This document shows positions 36,024 to 45,014 of a stretch of 48,648 nt of DNA, in pieces (position 1 is the stretch's first letter; each line of letters begins with the position of its first letter). Below the pieces are notes generated by a model. The model ran no database searches. It was not told where the DNA came from and saw nothing but the letters and a program-made list of their open reading frames with translations. The stretch lies in assembly GCA_023475235.1 (NCBI GenBank), contig JAMCWG010000125.1:1-48648 (forward strand). The letters run 5' to 3'. Origin of the DNA: Chloroflexota bacterium. Its GTDB lineage: Bacteria; Chloroflexota; UBA6077; FW602-bin22; JAMCWG01. The position numbers were made by a program, and so were the translations under genes.

Positions 36024-36707
36024 CTAGGCCATCGCACTGGCCAGTCTGGCCAGCAGAGCCTGAGGATTGCGCTCGAGCACGTCTCCGAGCTCTTCCTCCT
36101 CCAGGCCGGCGCCGATCGCCACCTTTCGGGCGAAGGCGTCGGTGAGCAGGTCGCCCGGCTCGTGAGAATCCGAGTCCACCAGGAAGCGTGCCCCCGCCTG
36201 CCGGCCCATCTTCAGCACGTGGCCGTTGGTCAGGCAGTGGCCCTTGCGGGCGCTCAGCTCCAGGAACTTGCCGTTGCGTACGGCCAACTGGGCTTCTTCC
36301 AGGGTAATCAGGCCCGGATGGGCCAGGATGTCCACATCCGGGCAGCGCACGGCCGCCAGGTTGGTGCCGGGCTCGACCGGCTCGGCGATGGTCTCGCCGT
36401 GCACCACGACGAAGCGGGCTCCCAGATCCTTCGCGTAACGAGCCGCCTCGGCGATGGCGGCCGCCGGCACGTGGGTCAGCTCGGCGCCCGGCAGGGCCCG
36501 GATATTCCAATGGCTCTCGCAGAGCTGGCAATCGCGAATGACCTGGCGGAGCACCGACTCCAGGTTGCCCAGTCCCACGTGGTCGGCGATGCCGATGACG
36601 CGGTAGCCGTTCACCGCGGCGCGGCGGATTAGCTCCACCGGGCTCAGCACGCCATCGCTGTGAAAAGTATGGGTATGGAAATCGTATACCACCTGTTCTT
36701 TCTCCAA
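36024..36707 (-). CDS. PHP-domain phosphoesterase (histidinol phosphatase-like)
   Basis: YDFHTHTFHSDGVLSPVELIRRAAVNGYRVIGIADH; PDVDILAHPGLI; VDSDSHEPGDL. Confidence 0.92.
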   Translation of the reverse strand: MEKEQVVYDFHTHTFHSDGVLSPVELIRRAAVNGYRVIGIADHVGLGNLESVLRQVIRDCQLCESHWNIRALPGAELTHVPAAAIAEAARYAKDLGARFVVVHGETIAEPVEPGTNLAAVRCPDVDILAHPGLITLEEAQLAVRNGKFLELSARKGHCLTNGHVLKMGRQAGARFLVDSDSHEPGDLLTDAFARKVAIGAGLEEEELGDVLERNPQALLARLASAMA

Positions 36708-36963
36708 ACGGCCTATCAGGCCCCAGCGACATGCTAATGATTGAGGGACCCGGAGTCAAACGCTGAGGGGTGCCAACAATACCTGCGGTCACGATGCCGC
36801 AGCCGTAGGAGGCGGTTGACGGCAGAGGCCCAGTGAGGTAGCTTGAAGGTAGAGGCTGAGGCAGCCGTACTTTTGCCAGCCTGGGAAACACCACAGAGGG
36901 TTACTGGCAGGCGGCGGCTGTCGCCTTTCTGATATAGCGCTGACCCTGGTCGGCGCTGGAGCA

Positions 36964-37662
36964 ATGTGGGCAACGCCCGGCAATAGAGAACGAGCCCCGG
37001 TGAAGCAACCGTTCGACATCGATCTGGCAATGGAGCGCATCCGCGAGGCCGTGCGCCCCTTCCCCAAGGCGGCCCTGTTCGCGCTCGCCGACGAGGGGTT
37101 CGATTCCCCCTTCGAGCTGCTTATCGCCTGCATCATCTCCATCCGGACGCGGGACGAGGTCAGTGCTCCCCTGGCCCGACGGCTATTCGCGCGTGCCCGG
37201 ACGCCGGCCGAGATGGGCCGGCTTACAGGGGTGGAGATCGACGCGCTGATCGACACGGCGACATTCCACGCCCCCAAGGCGCGGCAGATTCACGAGATCG
37301 CCCGGCGGGTCGTAGAGGAGCACGCATGTAAGCTCCCGTGCGATGCTGATGTCCTGCTGTCGTTCCCCGGGGTCGGCCCTAAGTGCGCCAACCTGGTGCT
37401 GGGGATCGCCTGCGACCAGCCGCGCATCGGCGTCGACGTGCACGTCCACCGCGTCACCAACCGGTGGGGCTATGTCCGCGCCCGCACGCCGGAGGGGACC
37501 ACCGCCGCCCTCGAGGCGAAGCTCCCCCTCCGTTACTGGGTGGAGATCAACCGGCTGCTGGTGCCCTTCGGCAAGCACATCTGCACCGGCCGGCTGCCGC
37601 GTTGCTCGACCTGCCCCGTCCTCGAGATGTGCCGGCAGGTCGGGGTAGTGGCCCATCGCTGA
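36964..37662 (+). CDS. nth: Endonuclease III
   Basis: FELLIACIISIRTRDEVSAPLARRLF; LPCDADVLLSFPGVGPKCANLVLG; C-terminal Cys cluster CTGRLPRCSTCPVLEMC. Start may be GTG 37000. Confidence 0.94.
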   Translation: MWATPGNRERAPVKQPFDIDLAMERIREAVRPFPKAALFALADEGFDSPFELLIACIISIRTRDEVSAPLARRLFARARTPAEMGRLTGVEIDALIDTATFHAPKARQIHEIARRVVEEHACKLPCDADVLLSFPGVGPKCANLVLGIACDQPRIGVDVHVHRVTNRWGYVRARTPEGTTAALEAKLPLRYWVEINRLLVPFGKHICTGRLPRCSTCPVLEMCRQVGVVAHR

Positions 37663-37756
37663 GCATGATGCTCTCCCCAAGTTCGGATTGTGATATGATA
37701 CATGTCAGTGCCGTGGTACTCTGCCGACCCGTTCTCATTAACTGTGGAAGAGACCA

Positions 37757-39808
37757 ATGAGTTACCAGGAGATAGGGGCAGACAGCACACAAGCACCCCT
37801 ACCTATCGATAGCCTGACCAAAGTCGTGATCGGCGTAGGCGGTTCTCTCACCTTGCTCACCGTGGCCGGCATTTTTGCCTTCGGTGGACTTGGCTTCAGG
37901 GAGACGGTGCCGCTGGTCCAGTTACCGTGGGTGCAGCCTACGGCCCAAGCTTTCGTGATCCTTTCCGCCCTCGGCATAGCCTTCCTCTGCTTCGGGAAGT
38001 ATCGCGCTCTCGGCGGTGCCTGGGTCTTCTGGGCTGGCACGCTTTTTCTGGCAAACTCCATCCTTGGAATCTTCTATCTTCTATCCTGGCCAGGGTTGCT
38101 CGGCGAGAAGGGTGTAATAGCTCAATTGCCCAACACGGCGGGCTGGTTCTTTATGTTGCTTTACTCAGGCATCGCCATGTTGGTCGCAACTCTGAATACT
38201 CGCCGCCCAGAACGCTTGAAGGTCTCGCACTTGCTCATAGTTTATGTGACGGCGGTGGTTTTGTCGGGCGTCGTTGGGTCGCTGTCTTTGTTGTTCGAGA
38301 GCGCGTTGCCGGTCATGATCGTTGGCACAGTTTTCACTCCGCTGAGCCTGGTTTGGACGGGAGTTCTCGTATGTGTGGTGGCTGTGGCCGCGGCATCAGC
38401 CTACCGGCGGTACCAGGCAGAGAATGATGTTATGCTCGGCTATGTGGCAATCTTCCTTATTGTGATTGCCTTCGGACTGCTGGATTCCATTATTGCGGGA
38501 AAGCGCTACGACCTCTGGTGGTACATCGGCCGCTTGGATTTGGTTGCCGGCTACATGGTTGTGCTTTTCGGTTTTCTCCAAGAGGGATACTCGCTCTTCG
38601 GCAGGGAGAGAGAGCGGGGCGAAGAGCTTGAGCGGCTGGTGGCGAAGGTCGACCGGCAGCGGCGCGAGATGGAGGCCGTAGTGGAGCACACCCCTGCCGA
38701 TCTGGTCTATCTCGACCCGCAGTTCAACTTTATCTGGGTCAACTCCAGCTATGCCAGAGCCTGCCAACGCAGTCAAGAGGACTTCGCCGGTCACAACCAT
38801 TTTGAGTTCTACCCGCACGAGGAAAACGAGGCGATTTTCGCCAGGGCGAGGGACACCGGTGAGCCGGTGGAGTTCCGGGCTAAGCCCTTCGAGTTCCCTG
38901 ACCATCCCGAGTTTGGCGTCACATACTGGGACTGGACCCTGACGCCGGTGAAAAACGATGCTGGCACGGTCGAGGGACTGGTGTTCTCTCTGCACGACGT
39001 GACCGAGGAGATCAGGGCCAAACAGGAGCGGGAGCGGTTGTTGCGGCGGGTCCAGGAGCAGAACGATGAATTGCAGGTGCAGAACGAGAAGATCGCTCAG
39101 GCTAATCGCCAGCTTGAGGACCTGGATCATCAGAAAGACGAGTTCCTTTCCATCGTCGCCCACGAGCTGAAGACACCACTGACCTCGATGAAGGGATACG
39201 CTCAGCTTATGCTGCGCCGGGCGGGGCAACTGCCGGACGGGGAACCATTGGAGAGGCCCCTGCGGACCATCGACTACCAGACTAGCCGCATGGTCGCGCT
39301 GGCGGACCGCCTGCTGGAGGTTTCCCGCGTCCAGATGAATCGCCTACAACTGAATATCGAGACGGTGGACCTGGCGCTGCTTGCACAGGAGGCAGCAGCC
39401 GAAGCCCAAATGACCACCAGCCGGCACCAGATCGAGGTGCAAGTCCCTGAAATGGGACTGCTTGGTAACTGGGACCGAAGCCGCCTCAACGAGGTGTTCT
39501 CCAATCTGCTGTCCAACGCCGTCCAATACAGCCCTGGCGGTGGGCGCATCGACGTCAATGTAATGCAGCAGGGAGAAGAGGCCCTCGTGTCGGTCAGGGA
39601 CGAAGGAATGGGCATCTCACCTGAGGCATTGCCGCATATGCTCGAGCGGCACTTCCGGACCGCGGAGGCCAGTCGGTCTCGAGTAGAGGGCCTCGGACTG
39701 GGGTTGTACGTGGCTCACGGCATCGTTGCTGCTCACGGTGGCCGTATCTGGGCGGAGAGCGAGCTCGGCAAGGGAAGTACCTTCTACTTCACCCTTCCTC
39801 TTGCCTAG
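37757..39808 (+). CDS. PAS-domain sensor histidine kinase with polytopic N-terminal membrane domain
   Basis: About 8 hydrophobic segments, PAS, KDEFLSIVAHELKTPLTSMKGYAQLM (HisKA), DRSRLNEVFSNLLSNAVQYSPGGG (HATPase). Confidence 0.95.
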   Translation: MSYQEIGADSTQAPLPIDSLTKVVIGVGGSLTLLTVAGIFAFGGLGFRETVPLVQLPWVQPTAQAFVILSALGIAFLCFGKYRALGGAWVFWAGTLFLANSILGIFYLLSWPGLLGEKGVIAQLPNTAGWFFMLLYSGIAMLVATLNTRRPERLKVSHLLIVYVTAVVLSGVVGSLSLLFESALPVMIVGTVFTPLSLVWTGVLVCVVAVAAASAYRRYQAENDVMLGYVAIFLIVIAFGLLDSIIAGKRYDLWWYIGRLDLVAGYMVVLFGFLQEGYSLFGRERERGEELERLVAKVDRQRREMEAVVEHTPADLVYLDPQFNFIWVNSSYARACQRSQEDFAGHNHFEFYPHEENEAIFARARDTGEPVEFRAKPFEFPDHPEFGVTYWDWTLTPVKNDAGTVEGLVFSLHDVTEEIRAKQERERLLRRVQEQNDELQVQNEKIAQANRQLEDLDHQKDEFLSIVAHELKTPLTSMKGYAQLMLRRAGQLPDGEPLERPLRTIDYQTSRMVALADRLLEVSRVQMNRLQLNIETVDLALLAQEAAAEAQMTTSRHQIEVQVPEMGLLGNWDRSRLNEVFSNLLSNAVQYSPGGGRIDVNVMQQGEEALVSVRDEGMGISPEALPHMLERHFRTAEASRSRVEGLGLGLYVAHGIVAAHGGRIWAESELGKGSTFYFTLPLA

Positions 39809-39854
39809 CATTGCTTCGTCTGGTCGAGCGCACCAAACGGCATAGCGGCCCTCT

Positions 39855-42524
39855 CTATCGGACGGCGATCTCGCCCAGGACCACTTTATTGTCCACAGCT
39901 TGCCCGCTGGCGTCCAGCACGGATAGCCGCTCTCCCGTCGCCCGATCGTACATCCCGACATAGATGGCGTAGTCGCCCGGCTCCGTCCCGTCCTCGATGG
40001 TGAGCGTGTAATGGTCCACGACGATCTCGCCGGGCGCCCATCCGGTAGTGGGAAGGGTGCCGTCGCCCGGCACGCTGTCCTGCTGGGCCCAGACCGGGTT
40101 GTGCCGCTGGGGATGCTCTTTCTTGCCGACGAGCTGCACGAAGACGGTGTAGCTGCGCTCCATCGCCTGCTGCCCGCGCCAGTACAACGTTATATTGAGA
40201 TGCCCGCCGGGCGAGACGCCGGCCCCCAGCTCGGGCGCAGCATCGTAGCCGAGGAGCTGCACCTCGCCGCCCAGGTTGGCCTGGAGCGGGTGAGGGATGG
40301 CGCTCTCGAGCAGCGGCTGGCGGGTCCGCACGACCTCCACATCCCCCAGCGGCAGGCTGGCCACGATCGCGTCGCCCCGGCGCTCGCGCACCTCCAGCAG
40401 CCAGCGATAGCGGCCGCCGGGCATCTGGCTGGTGATGGTCGCCTCGTATGTCTCGCGCAGAGGCGCATTCGCCGGCCAGTCGGCCGGTGCCTCGCCGGCC
40501 GGCCGCGCCGCCGTGCTATCGCCTTCTCCATCGGCCAGCCGCAGGCCGATCCGGTAGCGCTCTCCGACGCCCGGCTCCGCCTGCCAGTAGAGCCCGACGC
40601 GCGCCACCGCGCCGGTGGCTGCCCGGTGCAGCGGCTGGTCGTACCCGAGGAGCGACAGGCCGGGGACGGGCTGGACCAGCAGCGGGCGGGCCGGCTGCGT
40701 GCGGGGAGCCAGGGGCCAGCCGTAGTCCCGTCCCCCGGCGCGACTGTAGAGGATCAGCGTCTTGTCGCCGAAAGCCTGCTTGCCGACGATCCTGTAGTTG
40801 GCGCGCAGCCAGGCGCCGATCTGTCCCTCCGGGTCCACATCCAGAGCCTTCACGCTCTCCACCACCCACAGGGCGCTCTTGCTGGCGGCGATGGGGCTGA
40901 GCAGGTGGTCGGCCCCCTCCGCCGTCACCTTCGTCGCATACGGCACGCCGTACCACGGCGGGTCAGCCAGCAGGTCCGCCTCTGGACGGTCGCTGTACTG
41001 GTAGAGGGCGCGGCCTCGGTAGTGGTACAAAAAGATGGGCCAGTCCTGGTCGGGGTAGAGCAGCACCGCGTCTTCAGACATGCGGTGGGCGCGCACGGTA
41101 GCAGCTATCGACTGCCAGTCGTCATCGAGATAGCGGCCGGCGTAGTAGTCGGTGACAAGGGCGTAGACGGTGATGCCCACCAGAAGCGCCCCAATCGCTC
41201 CGGCCAGCGGCAGGCCCCATCGCCTGGGAAAGCTTCTGCCCAGCATAGCCAGCGACCACGCCAGCAGCAGCAGGTACAGGGGCAGGAACAGTATGAAGTA
41301 GCGGGCGTGGACGGCGGGCGTGTAGAACATCGTCTTGGGGAGGGACATAACGTAGACCAAAGCCGGCGGCACTACCAGCACGAGCGACAGGAGCCACGCC
41401 ATTGCCCGCCGGCGGGGGTCCCGCCAGACGCCGAACAGCCAGAAGGCCGCCAGCGCCAGGAACGGCAGCACGGCGACGGCGTAACGGTCGATATTGATGT
41501 CCACACCGACGGACAGGATGGTGTAGTAGATGCGCCAGATGAGGGAGAACTCGTATGGCGGAGCGATGGGGCTTCGCGTGCCGGCGTTGGTCTTCATCAA
41601 GTACAGCCAGGGCAGCCAGGCCACGAGGGTGGCCGCCGCCGACGCGCCCCAGCCGAGCAGAAGGCGCAGGCGTCGCCCGGCGAGGGCCACCAGCAGCACC
41701 ATCGCCGCTTCCAGCATCAGTACGATGCCGGTCAGGTACAGTGTGTACAGCGCCAGCGCGTTGACGGCGGCGTAAGCGGCCCAGGCTTTCAGGTGCGGGC
41801 AGTCGAGAGCCCACTGTAGGGGCGCGGCATTCTCCACCTCTGGGAGTAGGGGCGAGGCATGCCTCGCCCCTACTCGTCGGCCACTCCCTCTCCCCCTGGG
41901 AGAGGGTAGGGGTGAGGAAGCAGGTAGGGGCGCACCCGTGTGTGCGCCCTGTTTCACCGCGCCGCCACGTGGACCTGGGCCGACACGCGGGTCGGCCCCT
42001 ACGCTCTCACGGCACACGATCCTCAATAGCAGGTACACCGACAGGGCACCCAGGAAGGTCGCCAGGCTGTACATACGGACCTGCTGCGACCAGGAGATGT
42101 GGAAGGCGGACACGGCGAGCAGCAGGGAGGCGGTCAGTCCCACGCCGGGACCCAGGAATCGGCGTCCGATCTGGTACAACAGCGGAACCGTCATGACGCC
42201 GAAGGCCAGCGACAGGAAGCGCAGCGCGTACTCCGATTCGCCAGCCAGGCCGCCCCAGAGGTGGAGCAGCCAATAGTGTAATGGCGGGTGCACGGCACGG
42301 GCCTGGTAGAGAGCGATGTCTGCCAGAGGCAGCCTGGCGGTCCAGGCCGAGATGGCTTCGTCGTACCAGACGGCTTTATCGGGAAGCAGATAGGCCCGCA
42401 GACCAAAGGCGAGAAGCGTCAAGACGAGGGCAGCCCAGGACCCGCGAGGGGTGTAGCTGCGTGCAGTAGCGAAGCGGCGGGGGAGCGAATCCGATTTCGA
42501 GGCGAGCATGCCTTGACGTTGCAT
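39855..42524 (-). CDS. GT39-type glycosyltransferase (dolichyl-phosphate-mannose mannosyltransferase-like), ORF interrupted by in-frame repeat
   Basis: DKAVWYDEAISAWTARLPLADIALYQARAVHPPLHYWLLHLW and polytopic; C-terminal beta domains; repeat-encoded segment at 41846-42003. Confidence 0.9.
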   Translation of the reverse strand: MQRQGMLASKSDSLPRRFATARSYTPRGSWAALVLTLLAFGLRAYLLPDKAVWYDEAISAWTARLPLADIALYQARAVHPPLHYWLLHLWGGLAGESEYALRFLSLAFGVMTVPLLYQIGRRFLGPGVGLTASLLLAVSAFHISWSQQVRMYSLATFLGALSVYLLLRIVCRESVGADPRVGPGPRGGAVKQGAHTGAPLPASSPLPSPRGRGSGRRVGARHASPLLPEVENAAPLQWALDCPHLKAWAAYAAVNALALYTLYLTGIVLMLEAAMVLLVALAGRRLRLLLGWGASAAATLVAWLPWLYLMKTNAGTRSPIAPPYEFSLIWRIYYTILSVGVDINIDRYAVAVLPFLALAAFWLFGVWRDPRRRAMAWLLSLVLVVPPALVYVMSLPKTMFYTPAVHARYFILFLPLYLLLLAWSLAMLGRSFPRRWGLPLAGAIGALLVGITVYALVTDYYAGRYLDDDWQSIAATVRAHRMSEDAVLLYPDQDWPIFLYHYRGRALYQYSDRPEADLLADPPWYGVPYATKVTAEGADHLLSPIAASKSALWVVESVKALDVDPEGQIGAWLRANYRIVGKQAFGDKTLILYSRAGGRDYGWPLAPRTQPARPLLVQPVPGLSLLGYDQPLHRAATGAVARVGLYWQAEPGVGERYRIGLRLADGEGDSTAARPAGEAPADWPANAPLRETYEATITSQMPGGRYRWLLEVRERRGDAIVASLPLGDVEVVRTRQPLLESAIPHPLQANLGGEVQLLGYDAAPELGAGVSPGGHLNITLYWRGQQAMERSYTVFVQLVGKKEHPQRHNPVWAQQDSVPGDGTLPTTGWAPGEIVVDHYTLTIEDGTEPGDYAIYVGMYDRATGERLSVLDASGQAVDNKVVLGEIAVR
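41846..42003. repeat. Repeat module array inside the GT39 ORF
   Basis: GTAGGGGCGAGGCATGCCTCGCCCCTAC perfect 28-bp palindrome (41846-41873), CCCTCTCCCCCTGGGAGAGGG, GTAGGGGCGCACCCGTGTGTGCGCCC, GGGCCGACACGCGGGTCGGCCCCTAC. Confidence 0.85.
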
Positions 42525-42604
42525 TCCTAACCGTCAGAAATGTATTTCACGGCCGACCTCGTGCCGGCGTGTAGCTTCGCACCCCGGCAGTTTCAGTTTC
42601 CGTA

Positions 42605-42755
42605 GTGGCGAGGCTTGCCTCGCCACCCTCCGGTGTCGCCCTGTCGCCCTCACCCCTGCCCTCTCCCAGGGGGAGAGGGAATGGCCCACGTGTAGGGGCG
42701 AGGCATGCCTCGCCCCTACACGAAGCCTCGCCTCTACACGAAGCCCCTACACGAA
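42605..42755. repeat. Palindromic repeat array upstream of the GT39 gene
   Basis: GTGGCGAGGCTTGCCTCGCCAC (42605-42626), CCCTCTCCCAGGGGGAGAGGG, GTAGGGGCGAGGCATGCCTCGCCCCTAC (42692-42719), then truncated CCTACACGAAG iterations. Confidence 0.85.
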
Positions 42756-42764
42756 GGACTCAAC

Positions 42765-42801
42765 AACCGAGGGCCTGGCGGACCAAGCCGGGCCCTCGGT
42801 T
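42765..42801. terminator. Terminator-like hairpin downstream of the 42847-43545 gene
   Basis: AACCGAGGGCC ... GGCCCTCGGTT (11-bp perfect stem). Confidence 0.6.
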
Positions 42802-42846
42802 ACGGTAATTATTACGATGGAAGGTCTAGGTCTCGTGCCAGATGTG

Positions 42847-43545
42847 TTACTCGTCCTGGCCCGACGGGATCCCAGCGCTGGCTTCGAGGGCCTTGACCCG
42901 CTTCTCCAGGGACTGGAAGGTGGCTTTGGTCGGCACATCGAACTTGTCGTCGTTGCCGATAACCTTGACGAATCCGGTCGAATCGAACGGGAAGTTCACG
43001 GTCACGGCGGAGTCGCTATGGACGCCACCCGAGGCGTCCACCCAGGTAGAAACACCACCGGGGGCCTTGCCGCCGGTGCTGCCGGCCCAGTTCGCGATCC
43101 AGCCAGTAGTTACGGTGGACTTGCCGTCCCATCCGCTAACGGTGAAGCCGCACATCGGTATGCTGGTCTCCGAGCCCGCTTTCTTGGGGAACATCCACTG
43201 GACGTACCCATTGGCATCCGGCCCACTCCCAGGGGTTGTGCCGGGCAGCGTGCACCAGGATTCTTCCAGGGTGAGGCCATCAGGTACCTTCGCCGACAAA
43301 ACGACCTTGGTCCAGTTCACGTTTGCCTGGGTGTTGAACGCTTTGCCCACAAAGGTGATCGTTCCGGCCTTGGCGTCTGCCTTTGCTCCATAGGCTACCT
43401 TAACCCCAGGAGTGCCAGCGACAAAGCTGGTCGTGCCGGTCAACCGCGGGAAATCCCCGCTTGCCACGATAGCCGGGCCGGGCAACAGCAGAGCGACGAT
43501 CACAACTACCGCGATGAGAAGCGGAAGCCGCATTCTCTTTACCAT
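42847..43545 (-). CDS. Secreted hypothetical protein
   Basis: Signal peptide MVKRMRLPLLIAVVVIVALLLPGPAIVASG; C-terminal short coiled-coil LEKRVKALEAS. Confidence 0.75.
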   Translation of the reverse strand: MVKRMRLPLLIAVVVIVALLLPGPAIVASGDFPRLTGTTSFVAGTPGVKVAYGAKADAKAGTITFVGKAFNTQANVNWTKVVLSAKVPDGLTLEESWCTLPGTTPGSGPDANGYVQWMFPKKAGSETSIPMCGFTVSGWDGKSTVTTGWIANWAGSTGGKAPGGVSTWVDASGGVHSDSAVTVNFPFDSTGFVKVIGNDDKFDVPTKATFQSLEKRVKALEASAGIPSGQDE

Positions 43546-43791
43546 GACTTTCTGTGCTCCTTTTCCTAAGTTTTTGGTCCTGCCCCACAGTCTAGATTAC
43601 GAGGTACAGATGCCGAGATGTCTTGATACTACCCTCGGGTCCCTGGTCCGGCTTCGCTGGTCTTTGTTCACCCCCTTTCATTTTTGGCAAACCCTTGCCT
43701 ATTCTTTTCAAGCACAGCCAACAACTGCATATCGCTGGGCTTATTGTAGACATTCCGCCAGCAAAAATCAATGCCCCGCTTCGGCATCCGC

Positions 43792-43916
43792 CAGGGTCTT
43801 TCGGTTATCGAGATCGAGCATGTTTTCGTAGGGGGCGCACCCGCGTGTGCGCCCTGGCTGTCCAGGGCCGACACGCGGGCCGACGCCTGCGCAGAACAAA
43901 CAATCGAAAGACCCCG
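43792..43916. mobile_element. MITE-like repeat sharing the CAGGGTCTTTCGGTT end with 29155-29297
   Basis: CAGGGTCTTTCGGTT (43792-43806) vs AATCGAAAGACCCCG (43902-43916); flanks CGGCATCCGC / CGGCATTCAC (8/10 direct repeat). Confidence 0.6.
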
Positions 43917-43973
43917 CGGCATTCACCTTGTCGCCGGCTTTGCTCCTGGCGGAGGGTCATCTACGGAACGTTC

Positions 43974-44723
43974 CTAGTCCAGCAACTCCCCCACAATGTC
44001 TTTAACACAGTTTTCCAGTGTTAGCCGTGGGGATTTTACCACAATTACACGCGGTGTCAATATCAGCCGGGCGAAGCTCAACAGCCCGATCGCTACGCGC
44101 CCCGGCCCGTACTTGGACCGGCCGTGGAGCCGGGAGCGGTGGGTCACCGCGATCTCGCCGACCCGGTATCCCTGCCACGCCACCAGCAACGGGATGTACC
44201 GGTGCTGATCGCGGGTCAAGCATAGATGGTCAACGACGGAGCGGCGATATGCCTTCAGCCCGCAGTTGATGTCGTGCAGGTCGGCGCCGGCAAAGCGCCG
44301 CAGGGCCCAGTTGAAGAGCACCGACTGCAGCCGCTTGGAGGGGGAGTCCTGCCGCTGCGCCCGCCAGGCACATATCAAATCGTAGCCATCGTCCAGCGCG
44401 GCCACCATTCGCGGGACCTCGGCCGGCACATCCTGCAGGTCGCCGTCCATCGTCACCACTACGCCTCCCCGGCTCAGCCGGAAGCCGGCCATCAGGGCCG
44501 CCGTCTTCCCGTAATGGCGATTGAGGCGCGCCGCCCGCACCCGCCCATCGGCGGCGTGAAGCTCCCGCAGCCGGTCGAAGGTGCCGTCGGTGCTGCCGTC
44601 GTCCACGAACATCACCTCATAGTCCGTGCCCGCCAGGGCACTCCGTAGCTCCGCCACCAGCGGGCCGACATTCTCTGCTTCGTTGAGGACGGGGATGACG
44701 ATGGACAGCGGCAGGTCTACCAA
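43974..44723 (-). CDS. GT2 glycosyltransferase (DPM/ArnC-like)
   Basis: LSIVIPVLNEAENVGPLVAELRSAL, VMFVDDGSTDGTFDRL, VVTMDGDLQDVPAEVPRMV. Confidence 0.92.
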   Translation of the reverse strand: MVDLPLSIVIPVLNEAENVGPLVAELRSALAGTDYEVMFVDDGSTDGTFDRLRELHAADGRVRAARLNRHYGKTAALMAGFRLSRGGVVVTMDGDLQDVPAEVPRMVAALDDGYDLICAWRAQRQDSPSKRLQSVLFNWALRRFAGADLHDINCGLKAYRRSVVDHLCLTRDQHRYIPLLVAWQGYRVGEIAVTHRSRLHGRSKYGPGRVAIGLLSFARLILTPRVIVVKSPRLTLENCVKDIVGELLD

Positions 44724-44724
44724 C

Positions 44725-44935
44725 CCTCACCCCTGTCCCCTCGCCACTTTTCCACTGAGGAAAGGCAGGTGGCGAGAACCAATCCGACCCTCATCCCCGA
44801 CCCTCGCCAGAGGCGAGTCGCTCTCCGAAGGCGAGTCGCCTCTGGCGACCTTCGGAGACTTCTCCCTTCCAGGGAGAAGGGAACGTACCGGCGGGTTCCC
44901 TCTCCCTTTGGGAGAGGGCCAGGGTGAGGGGCGAT
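44725..44935. repeat. Composite palindromic repeat
   Basis: CGCCAGAGGCGA ... TCGCCTCTGGCG hairpin; right part is an inverted near-copy of 31252-31325. Confidence 0.82.
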
Positions 44936-45014
44936 TGCTGCCGAACGCCATTACCTGTCGTTGTCACGCTGATAGCCGGGCGCTCCTTCCTGAGGCCTGC
45001 TGCCGATCCCGCTC

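Noticed and set aside
37094-37110. GGGGTTCGATTCCCC resembling a tRNA T-arm
   Set aside because: It lies inside the nth coding sequence (DEGFDSPFELL) and no acceptor, D or anticodon arm accompanies it.
40011-41819. 602-aa plus-strand ORF
   Set aside because: Antisense to the GT39 gene, no recognisable domains; typical high-GC shadow ORF.
41846-42755. CRISPR-like array from repeated GTAGGGGCGAGGCATGCCTCGCCCCTAC
   Set aside because: Only two full copies, about 820 bp apart, irregular spacing, no spacers of uniform length, no cas genes.
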